From: Mailhella massiliensis | Lineage (GTDB): Bacteria > Desulfobacterota > Desulfovibrionia > Desulfovibrionales > Desulfovibrionaceae | Length of the DNA stretch: 8,578 nucleotides | Reading direction: 5' to 3' | Assembly (NCBI RefSeq): GCF_020741395.1 | Contig: NZ_DYZA01000215.1 | Location: 1 to 8,578, forward strand | In this document: one piece after another, positions 1-5,911 of the stretch | Layout of the letters: each line of letters opens with the position of its first letter | Position numbering within the stretch: position 1 is the first letter of the stretch | Notes under the pieces: model-generated | The model's database searches: none | Told to the model about the DNA's origin: nothing | The model's input: only the letters and a program-made list of their open reading frames with translations | Program-made: the position numbers and the translations under genes

Positions 1-74
1 CCCGTTTACGGGCCGCCGGTAACAGAAATGCAGATGTCAGACCGTACATGCGCCTGCTAGGGCGCGGCTGGTAA
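1..74 (+). CDS. Possible C-terminal end of TnpB (RNA-guided nuclease of IS200/IS605), 5' truncated by window edge
   Basis: Reading in frame from base 3, 23 codons precede a TAA at 72-74. The tail reads RLRAAGNRNADVRPYMRLLG, then RGW. A glycine/asparagine-containing stretch followed by (A/V/D)DVRP and a short basic tail is common at the ends of TnpB proteins, after the zinc-finger and RuvC region. None of the catalytic parts are inside the window, so identity rests on this tail and on the hairpin that follows 27 bases after the stop. Another frame (from base 1) is also open to a TAG at 58-60, so the choice of frame is not secure. Whether the full gene is intact cannot be seen. Confidence 0.35.
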   Translation, partial: RLRAAGNRNADVRPYMRLLGRGW

Positions 75-101
75 GAAAGCCTTACAGGCGCATAAGAGGA
101 A

Positions 102-130
102 CCACCGGCTATGCCGGTGGGGCCCCTTTT
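102..130 (+). terminator. 8-bp perfect hairpin followed by TTTT; IS right-end hairpin and/or intrinsic terminator
   Basis: CCACCGGC (102-109), loop TAT, GCCGGTGG (113-120), then GGCCCCTTTT to 130. The stem is perfect and GC-rich. The T-run begins six bases after the stem, so as a terminator it is serviceable on the plus strand but not ideal. In an IS200/IS605 setting the same hairpin would be the right-end structure recognised by the TnpA transposase. It also lies about 140 bases beyond the nitroreductase stop on the opposite strand, where it lacks a proper T-run. Confidence 0.5.
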
Positions 131-259
131 CTGGCGGGAAGCGGAATGTCCACGGATTTCTGCCGGAAGCCGGTCGCGTTGCCGGGGCGTGCGGATTTGC
201 CGTTTCTGCGTCGTGTTGCGGTGCAGAGAACTTTCCGGCAATGGGGTTACGCTCTTTGG
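131..259. other. Non-coding stretch between IS end and nitroreductase stop
   Basis: No start with a ribosome site and no protein-like frame is visible on either strand. The plus-strand frame that runs through here continues into the antisense of the nitroreductase and has no family resemblance. A TTTCCGG copy lies at 232-238. I see no terminator immediately behind the nitroreductase stop. Confidence 0.5.
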
Positions 260-814
260 TCAGAATTGCGGCGTTTCTTCCGGCGTATAGGGGTGCGACC
301 AGTGATCGGAGCGGACCAGACGCGCATCATAGCGATCTTCCACCAAAAAGTCCTGAAGCGGATAGCCCAGGATAATGAGGCTTGCAGGCCTCACCATGCC
401 CGGCAGACCGAAGGCCTTCATGAAGGCTTCCTCTCTTGCCTCTACGGGGTGTATGCCGCACCACAGGGAGCCTATGCCCATGGCCCTTGCTGCCAGCATG
501 ACGTTTTCCGTCGCGGCGGCGCAGTCCTGCGGCCAGAACACCGTCTGAGGGGCGGCCGAGGTGTCGCAGCAGATGAGAAGTGCGAGAGGCGCTTCGCGGG
601 CAGGTTCGGCCGAAGGGTGCAGGGAGGGGAGATGATCCAGCATCTCCCTGTCGTTTATGACGATGAAGCGTTTGGTCAGGGCGTTTTCCGAAGAAGGAGC
701 GGCAAAGGCGGCCCTGAGCAGAAGGTGCTGTGCGGCGCTGCCGATGGGTTTTGAGGCGAATCTGCGTATGCTGCGCCTTGTGAAAATGGCGGTGAAAGCG
801 TCCGTACTTTCCAT
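260..814 (-). CDS. Nitroreductase family protein (FMN-dependent oxidoreductase)
   Basis: 184 residues, a normal length for the short nitroreductase-like flavoproteins that use FMN and NAD(P)H to reduce nitro- or quinone-type substrates in the cytoplasm; the true substrate cannot be told. The N-terminus has the family's RRSIRRF phosphate-binding stretch (residues 13-19), then APSSENALTKRFIVI (39-53). The second half has the helix and flavin-contact segment from QDCAAATENVMLAARAMGIG to WCGIHP (96-123), LGYP (149-152) and a closing RYDARLVRSDHW (161-172). The start at 814 is chosen because AAGGAG sits five bases upstream and the R-R-S-I-R motif then falls at the usual distance. The frame is open to an ATG at 883, but that lies inside a dyad and has no ribosome site. 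It is the last gene of a possible tamA-tamB-thioesterase-nitroreductase run, 93 bases behind the thioesterase, and may have its own promoter. Confidence 0.88.
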   Translation of the reverse strand: MESTDAFTAIFTRRSIRRFASKPIGSAAQHLLLRAAFAAPSSENALTKRFIVINDREMLDHLPSLHPSAEPAREAPLALLICCDTSAAPQTVFWPQDCAAATENVMLAARAMGIGSLWCGIHPVEAREEAFMKAFGLPGMVRPASLIILGYPLQDFLVEDRYDARLVRSDHWSHPYTPEETPQF

Positions 815-819
815 AGGAA

Positions 820-825
820 CTCCTT
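820..825 (-). promoter_or_regulatory. Ribosome binding site of the nitroreductase gene
   Basis: Minus strand reads AAGGAG, then five bases (TTCCT), then ATG at 814-812. This strong Shine-Dalgarno sequence decides the start in favour of 814 over the upstream in-frame ATG at 883. Confidence 0.8.
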
Positions 826-873
826 TTTCTTCAGCATACGGCAAAGCGAAGGAAGAAAAAGGGCGCAGAGGCG

Positions 874-900
874 TGATACTCATGTCCGGCGTGAGTATCA
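874..900. promoter_or_regulatory. Perfect 9-bp dyad between thioesterase and nitroreductase (operator or terminator)
   Basis: TGATACTCA (874-882), nine-base spacer, TGAGTATCA (892-900): a perfect inverted repeat of 27 bp. On the plus strand it is followed by GCTTTTTCT, giving the shape of an intrinsic terminator pointing against every gene here. On the minus strand, the direction of transcription, it begins seven bases after the thioesterase stop and the T5 run comes only about 12 bases past the stem, so termination would be poor. The symmetric, AT-containing half-sites and position about 60-90 bases before the nitroreductase start also fit a dimeric repressor's operator. Sequence alone does not settle the role. 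Confidence 0.5.
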
Positions 901-907
901 GCTTTTT

Positions 908-1747
908 CTAGGAGCCTTCCTTTTCCGGGGGCTGCTCCCATAAGGTGAGGGCCCGGCATACCTCCGACCGGTCGGAGTTTCTCTGGATGGAATGAAGCCG
1001 GGCACAGGGCGCGGGAAGGCCGAGCACGCTTTTCGGCGCGCTTTCCGGGGCTTCCGCCGGAGCGCAGAGGCAGGCCAGCTCTTCCTGAGGGAAACTTTCC
1101 GCCCTGAAGGTGATATCCACCATGCGCGGCGTCAGAGGTTCGCGCCAGCCGTTCAGGAGAGCCGGTGCGGGAGGCAGGGTTTCCAGAATCCAGGCAAGGT
1201 AGCGCGTGTTGTTCACATGGCCGTTGATATCCAGGTCATCCCTTCTTACTCGAAGCGGGCAGGAGGAAGCCTCCTCCGGCCGCAGGCGCGGAATGACGCG
1301 GCAGCTGAAAGTCTCGCACGGGCGTGGGGCTGCAGGGTATTTCGGTGCGAGCGCTGCAGGAAGGCGCGCCATGCTGCGGCTTGAAAGTTCCATGACAGAC
1401 CATGCGCTGCTGCCCGTAGCGATGAGCCCCCCCGAAGCGTCGTACACTTTATAGCCCCGGTGGCCGAAGCGGTCCATGGTGGAAGGCCAGGTATGGATGC
1501 AAAGCTCCTCACCGGCTCGGGGCAGGCGGGCGATGCGCAGGGCAAGGCGGGTGAGCACCCAGGTAAGGTTGTAGGCCAGAAGGGCTTTTTCGCCGAAGCC
1601 CAGGGCGTCGGCGTTCCTGCCCGCCGCCTCCTGAAGCCAGTTTCCCAGGGCGGGAAGCGTGGCCACTCCGTTTTCACCGATTTCCCCGTAGCGGACCATG
1701 AGACGCAGCTCGGAAGCGTCGTCCGCCGGGGTGGATAAGACGGGCAT
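908..1747 (-). CDS. Acyl-ACP thioesterase (FatA/FatB-like double hotdog fold)
   Basis: 279 residues; hydrolyses the thioester of acyl-acyl-carrier-protein to release free fatty acid in the cytoplasm. The first hotdog domain holds MVRYGEIG (17-24), NWLQEAAGRNADALGFG (36-52), the WVLTRLALRI-to-HTWP stretch (63-88) and SAWSVMELSSRSMARLP (114-130). The second has the catalytic loop DLDINGHVNNTRYLAW (171-186), with the D-x-N-x-H triad at D173, N175 and H177, followed by ITFRAES (212-218), whose E217 matches the catalytic glutamate of plant FatB. All expected catalytic residues are present. The start at 1747 is supported by GAGAGG six bases upstream. An ATG at 1801 would add 18 unconserved residues and has no ribosome site, though it would sit only 9 bases from the tamB stop. 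The gap to tamB is 63 bases with the chosen start, consistent with one operon. Chain-length preference is unknown. Confidence 0.9.
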   Translation of the reverse strand: MPVLSTPADDASELRLMVRYGEIGENGVATLPALGNWLQEAAGRNADALGFGEKALLAYNLTWVLTRLALRIARLPRAGEELCIHTWPSTMDRFGHRGYKVYDASGGLIATGSSAWSVMELSSRSMARLPAALAPKYPAAPRPCETFSCRVIPRLRPEEASSCPLRVRRDDLDINGHVNNTRYLAWILETLPPAPALLNGWREPLTPRMVDITFRAESFPQEELACLCAPAEAPESAPKSVLGLPAPCARLHSIQRNSDRSEVCRALTLWEQPPEKEGS

Positions 1748-1753
1748 ATCGTA

Positions 1754-1759
1754 CCTCTC
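1754..1759 (-). promoter_or_regulatory. Ribosome binding site of the thioesterase gene
   Basis: Minus strand GAGAGG with six bases to ATG (1747-1745). No comparable purine run precedes the alternative ATG at 1801, where the upstream sequence is ACCCGCGCGT. This decides the start. Confidence 0.65.
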
Positions 1760-1810
1760 TGCATATCCTGCCGGGGCCGGCCGGATATTTTTACCGTGCA
1801 TACGCGCGGG

Positions 1811-4800
1811 TCAGTAGTTTTTCTTCCATTCCAGGCCCACTTCCGTCCGAGAGGAGGAGGTCTTCGCCTGAGCTTCCAGTCCGGGGTAGAGTTCTATTTC
1901 CACCACGGCCTCGGTTTCGCTTTCCTTGCCCAATCCTTGTTCCACGCCCACATACACGTTGTCGCGCACATAGGTGCCCATTTCCAGCGAAGTCCTGGAA
2001 CTGTCGGTGTCGCCGTCGTTTTCTTCGGAATTGAGCTTGAGCACGTCCAGCCCGAGTATCCTGCGGCCGAAATCCATGACTCCGCCTCCGCCGAATCCGG
2101 CGAGCTCCGCCGCTCCGGCAGCAAGCTGAAGCGCCTGCACATGGCTGAGCGAGTTGGCCTCCTTGCCGAACATGATCTGGGAGAGTATTTCATCCTGGGG
2201 CATTTCCGGTTCGCTGGAAAGCGTGATTTCCGGTTTGGCAGCCGTGCCGCTTACCGTGATATCGGCCGTGATGCTGCTGGAGGTGTATTGCATGATCACA
2301 TTCAGAGCCGGGCTCACGGGCCAGCCGCCGTCGAAGGTGATTTCCCCTTCGGAAAGCTTGAACCGTTTGCCGAGGATATCCAGCGTGCCGCGCACGGCCT
2401 GGACCTCGCCCGTCACCACCGGCCGGGCAAGGGGGCCGCGCAGGCGTATGTCGCCCTTCCACTCGCAATCCAGTCCGTAGCCCCGGAGGAAAAACTGATT
2501 GGGGATATGGATGCGCACATTGAGTTTCCCCTGAAGGGGCGCGGCCTCGGCCTTTGCCTTCTGGCCCGGCTCCTCGACGGGCAGGGTGACGATATCCCCG
2601 CCGGGAAGCTTCGCAAGCTGCACCTGTCCTTTGTCTACGGTGATATCGGCCCGGATGGAGGGATCAAGGGCCGTACCGCTCACGCTCAGCGTGCCGGAGA
2701 GCATGATGCTCGCGTCCTGCCTGCGCAGGGGGGAAAGGCGGTTGATCTTCCCCTCTACGTCAAGGGCCAGGGTGGCGGGGTCGAGACTGCCGGAAAGGCT
2801 CACCATGCCCTGGCGGTTGTCGTCGGCAGAAAAAGTGAATTCCAGCCGGTTTTCGGATTTCTTCGTCAGATGCAGCTTGTCGGCCCGGGCGCTCAGGCGT
2901 ATATGCCGAAACTCCACGCCTTGGGCTATGTCGGCAAAGCTTCCGTTCTCAAGCCCGGCGTCAAGGGTGAGCACGGGAGAGGAGAGGCTTCCGGAAAGTG
3001 AGGCTTCCAGGTTCAACCTTCCGGAAAGTTTCTGATCCGTCACGGGCGCGAGCTTCCACAGCTGCGAAAGGTCGCCGGAAAAGGCGATATCACCCTGCAT
3101 GGGGCCGTCCATGTCGGGCATGGGTACGGAAGCGGAAGAGGAGAACAGGGGAAGGCTCACTTCTGCGTGCAGGGTTTCCAGCCCCAGGGCTTTCCGGCTT
3201 TTTTCCGGCATGGCGAGGGAGAGGATGAGGGTATGCCTTTTGCCGGATGCGGCAAGGCGGCCGGAAATTTCTCCGTCCAGCGGGGGTAGGGTGGATCCGG
3301 GAATCAGTATTTCTTTAAAGTTTAACATGAAGTTTCCCGAAGGCCGTTGCGGCGTTCCTGCAAATGCGACGCGGCCTTCCACCATGCCCCGGGGCAGGCT
3401 TGGGAAAAGTGTGTTCAGTTGTCCGAGGTCGAGCGTTTGCAACTCGGCCGTAATATCGGCTTTTTCCGGAGTCCAGGACCCGGAAAGCACCATTTTGCCG
3501 GAAGGCAGGCCGGACAGGGAAAGGGAGGAAAAGGAAACGCGGTTTTCGGCATAGCGAAGCGTGGCCGGGGCGTTCAGGCGCAGCCCGGCGGGCTGCGCGC
3601 CTGAAAGGCCGAGCAGTCCGGGCACGACCTCGGCTTCCAAAGCCTGCAGAACAAGTTCTCCGGGCTTCCAGCGCAGTTTTATCTGGGAACGGATATCGCC
3701 ATGGCTTTCCGCGCTTGCCTGAATACCTTTCTCTCCGCCCTTCGCCACGGCGGAAATACGGCTCAGGGAAAGAGCCGGGAGCGAGAGGGTTTGCAGCCGT
3801 GCATCAAGGTTGAGGTCGGGCATCCCCCATGTATCCCTGGCTTTGAGACTGGTTTTCAGTCCCGCAAGGGCGATGTTTTCTTTGCCTGTGCGTATGTTCA
3901 GCCTTTCCAGAGAGCCTCTGGCTTCCAGCGACTGCCCCTCCAGGGAGGAAAGCTTCACTTCCAGATTCAGGGGAGAGCCTGTGATATTCAGGCCGGAGAG
4001 CCGGGCAAAGGAAGCCCATTGCCGCACATCGACGCGCAAAGTGCCGTCCAGGTCGGGCAGGACCGTACCTGCGAGGGCCGCCACCGTACCTTCTTTCGGC
4101 AGCGGCGCGGCAAAGGGCGCAAAGGCGGAAACATTCCCTTCCACAGTGTTTTGTTCCAGGTGCAGGGCAAGGCGTTCCAGGGAAAGCAGAAGGCCGGGGC
4201 CTTTTTCCCCTGTGCCTTCCTTCATGCTCCATGCGGCCTCCAGAGAGGTTTTCTGCCCGTTGGCCAGGAGGGAGGAGGCGAGGCTTCCGGCAAGAAGGGG
4301 CGGCTCCTCCGGGGCGGGCAGGGGCGCGGCGTTTTCTTCCTTTATCGTTTCCGCTTTCTGCACCCTGGCGAAAAGGTGCGGCATTTCTTCCAGCAGGCGG
4401 GGAATGTCCGCATGTGGGAGGGCAAGTTCCGCTTCCGCCTTTTCCAGGGTGAGGCCGGGGAGGCTGAGCTTGTCGCCGGAAAAGGCAATATGCGCGGAAA
4501 GCGCGTCCATGGGGCCGGAAATATCCGCCCGGAGCGTTGTCCCTCCCGAAAGCTCCGGGGAAAGGGCTGCACCGTCTTCCAGGCCGCCTTCGGCATGGAG
4601 TTCAACCCGGGTACCGGGGGAAAGGGCCATGCCGGGCAGGGAGAGAGAGCCCGCAGCCTTCGCCCGTATGCGTGCGGCCTGAAGGGCGGCTTCTTCCAGA
4701 GTGAGTTCCAGCGTTTTTTCTTCCAGGCTGAGGCCCGCGGCAGCGGAAAGGGAACATTCCTCTCCGAAAAGGGCGGCAAGCTCACTTTTTTCCCAGGACA

Positions 4801-5911
4801 TGCCGGAAAGATTCAGGTCGGTTTCGGCGTGCAGGCTGAGGGATTCACCCTTTTCCGCCTTCATGTCGAGCGTTGCGGAAAGGGTGGCCCCCTTCTGACC
4901 GGCAAGAGACCAGAACCGCTCCGCCGTGGGGAAAATATCCATACTCAGCGAGCCGTTGCCTTTTTCGGCAGGAAGGTCGAAACTTACCTGAGCTGCCGCC
5001 GCAAGCTCCTGTGCCCCGCTTTCCGTATTTCTCATATTGCCGGAAAAATGGGCTTCCAGGATTTTTGGGGAAATGTCGGCCGAAAGGCTGAACAGAAGTT
5101 CCCCGTTCTGCCCGGCCTGCTGCGGAAGAAGCGCAAGAAAGCCCATATCGGAACCCAGCAGGCTGAGGCGGCCCTCGGCGTCCGGAGAAAAGGAACCCTT
5201 CAGGACAAGAGGTTTGCAGGGGATGCCGCCTCGGCTGAGGGTGAGGGAAAGTTCCGCCCCGTTTCGGCCCGCAGAAGCGGAGGCTTCAAGACCCGCAACC
5301 ACACATTCCCCCAGAAGTTCCGCAGGAAACGAGGCTTCGTTCACGGCGAGGCGTTCCAAGCGTACTTCGGGCAGCCAGGAGGGCCAGTGCCGGAAAAGGT
5401 TCCCCGCGTCGGCCATGGCCTGCCCCGGGCTGAGGGGGTGCGAAGACTCTTCGGATGCGGGGGACGGCGCAAGCACGGGCAGGCGCAGAAGGCGCGGGGT
5501 CTCCAGCGTAACTTCCGTAATCACGACGGCCTTGGGCAGGTTCGACCAGTCCAGGGATACAGAGGCGCTTTCCGCTTCCAGCCAGGCGCCGAGCTCATCC
5601 TTTAATACAATGCGTGACAGTTCCGCCCGGGAGGGGAGCGGCCCGTGGAAGGCTTCCACGGTAACGCTCAGGCCTCCGGGAAGATGCCCCAGGGCGCTGT
5701 TCAGTGTGGCGGTGAGCCAGGCATCGCCTGAAGAAGTCCTCAAGAAGAACAGGCCCCCGCCTGCCGCTGCGGCGATGAGGAAAAGCAGAAGGGCAAGGCT
5801 CCACACGGCAAGGCGCAGCATACGCCGCCTGTGCGCGGTTTTTCCTGTTTCGTGCGGATCCGGGGGAGGGGCCTGTTCCCTGAGTCTGTCGTCATGGGTA
5901 TGGTCGTTCAT
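1811..5911 (-). CDS. tamB: TamB, translocation and assembly module inner-membrane-anchored protein
   Basis: 1366 residues, slightly longer than Escherichia coli TamB (about 1260). An arginine-rich cytoplasmic tail (about 1-30, with a PPPDP patch) precedes one membrane segment (about 32-58, LAVWSLALLLFLIAAAA). After it comes a very long periplasmic region dominated by alternating beta-strand sequence with recurrent LSG/LSGSL units, as expected for the hydrophobic beta-taco groove of AsmA-like proteins. A charged, proline-rich linker (PLPAPEEPP) interrupts the middle near residue 530. The C-terminal TamB/DUF490 domain is clear: VRGTLDILGKRFKLSEGEI, DEILSQIMFGKE (from about 1240), SHVQALQLAAGAAELAGFGG, RRILGLDVLKL, and a final GLEWKKNY that should contact the TamA barrel. 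The start overlaps the tamA stop by one base (TGATG), implying coupled translation; a later Met at residue 31 has no ribosome site and would remove the tail. It links TamA in the outer membrane to the inner membrane for barrel or autotransporter assembly and, by family knowledge, possibly phospholipid transfer. Confidence 0.95.
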   Translation of the reverse strand: MNDHTHDDRLREQAPPPDPHETGKTAHRRRMLRLAVWSLALLLFLIAAAAGGGLFFLRTSSGDAWLTATLNSALGHLPGGLSVTVEAFHGPLPSRAELSRIVLKDELGAWLEAESASVSLDWSNLPKAVVITEVTLETPRLLRLPVLAPSPASEESSHPLSPGQAMADAGNLFRHWPSWLPEVRLERLAVNEASFPAELLGECVVAGLEASASAGRNGAELSLTLSRGGIPCKPLVLKGSFSPDAEGRLSLLGSDMGFLALLPQQAGQNGELLFSLSADISPKILEAHFSGNMRNTESGAQELAAAAQVSFDLPAEKGNGSLSMDIFPTAERFWSLAGQKGATLSATLDMKAEKGESLSLHAETDLNLSGMSWEKSELAALFGEECSLSAAAGLSLEEKTLELTLEEAALQAARIRAKAAGSLSLPGMALSPGTRVELHAEGGLEDGAALSPELSGGTTLRADISGPMDALSAHIAFSGDKLSLPGLTLEKAEAELALPHADIPRLLEEMPHLFARVQKAETIKEENAAPLPAPEEPPLLAGSLASSLLANGQKTSLEAAWSMKEGTGEKGPGLLLSLERLALHLEQNTVEGNVSAFAPFAAPLPKEGTVAALAGTVLPDLDGTLRVDVRQWASFARLSGLNITGSPLNLEVKLSSLEGQSLEARGSLERLNIRTGKENIALAGLKTSLKARDTWGMPDLNLDARLQTLSLPALSLSRISAVAKGGEKGIQASAESHGDIRSQIKLRWKPGELVLQALEAEVVPGLLGLSGAQPAGLRLNAPATLRYAENRVSFSSLSLSGLPSGKMVLSGSWTPEKADITAELQTLDLGQLNTLFPSLPRGMVEGRVAFAGTPQRPSGNFMLNFKEILIPGSTLPPLDGEISGRLAASGKRHTLILSLAMPEKSRKALGLETLHAEVSLPLFSSSASVPMPDMDGPMQGDIAFSGDLSQLWKLAPVTDQKLSGRLNLEASLSGSLSSPVLTLDAGLENGSFADIAQGVEFRHIRLSARADKLHLTKKSENRLEFTFSADDNRQGMVSLSGSLDPATLALDVEGKINRLSPLRRQDASIMLSGTLSVSGTALDPSIRADITVDKGQVQLAKLPGGDIVTLPVEEPGQKAKAEAAPLQGKLNVRIHIPNQFFLRGYGLDCEWKGDIRLRGPLARPVVTGEVQAVRGTLDILGKRFKLSEGEITFDGGWPVSPALNVIMQYTSSSITADITVSGTAAKPEITLSSEPEMPQDEILSQIMFGKEANSLSHVQALQLAAGAAELAGFGGGGVMDFGRRILGLDVLKLNSEENDGDTDSSRTSLEMGTYVRDNVYVGVEQGLGKESETEAVVEIELYPGLEAQAKTSSSRTEVGLEWKKNY

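Larger units (their letters stand above)
1..130 (+). mobile_element. Right end of an IS200/IS605-family (TnpB-type) insertion element, partial
   Basis: The stretch joins three things typical of the 3' end of an IS200/IS605 element. There is a short open frame ending at 72-74 with an ADVRP-type tail, a style common at TnpB C-termini. Several small stem-loops follow in series. Last is a perfect GC-rich hairpin (102-120) preceded by GAGGAA and followed by GGGGCCCCTTTT. Right ends of this family usually finish about ten bases beyond such a hairpin, so the boundary with host DNA is probably near 128-135, but I cannot fix it. These elements make no target duplication, so no flanking repeat is expected. 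The element's body lies outside the window. The reading is pattern-based; an ordinary terminator behind an unrelated gene is the main alternative. Confidence 0.45.
1..130 (+). ncRNA. Candidate omega-RNA (reRNA) scaffold overlapping the tnpB 3' end
   Basis: Consecutive short stem-loops run along the plus strand: CCCG/CGGG at 1-12, GCGCC/GGCGC at 50-65, GTAAG/CTTAC at 71-85, and the 8-bp CCACCGGC/GCCGGTGG hairpin at 102-120. In IS200/IS605 elements the guide RNA of TnpB overlaps the end of the tnpB gene and finishes at the right end, with the guide copied from the adjoining host DNA. The arrangement here fits that plan, in which case the guide would begin around 128-135. No RNA covariance search could be run, and 4-5 bp stems are weak on their own. 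Confidence 0.3.

Noticed and set aside
119..126. GGGGCCCC palindrome next to the left hairpin
   Set aside because: Too short and composition-driven; it has no loop and is better read as flank of the 102-120 hairpin.
1796..3001. 401-codon plus-strand frame antisense to the C-terminal domain of tamB
   Set aside because: The minus-strand frame holds the diagnostic TamB domain; this frame is histidine/glycine-rich noise.
3701..5605. 634-codon open frame on the plus strand, antisense to tamB
   Set aside because: It lies wholly inside an unmistakable tamB frame, has odd composition (rich in Gly, Arg, Lys and Phe from CCGGAAA-type sequence), no domain resemblance and no ribosome site. Long antisense frames are common at this G+C.
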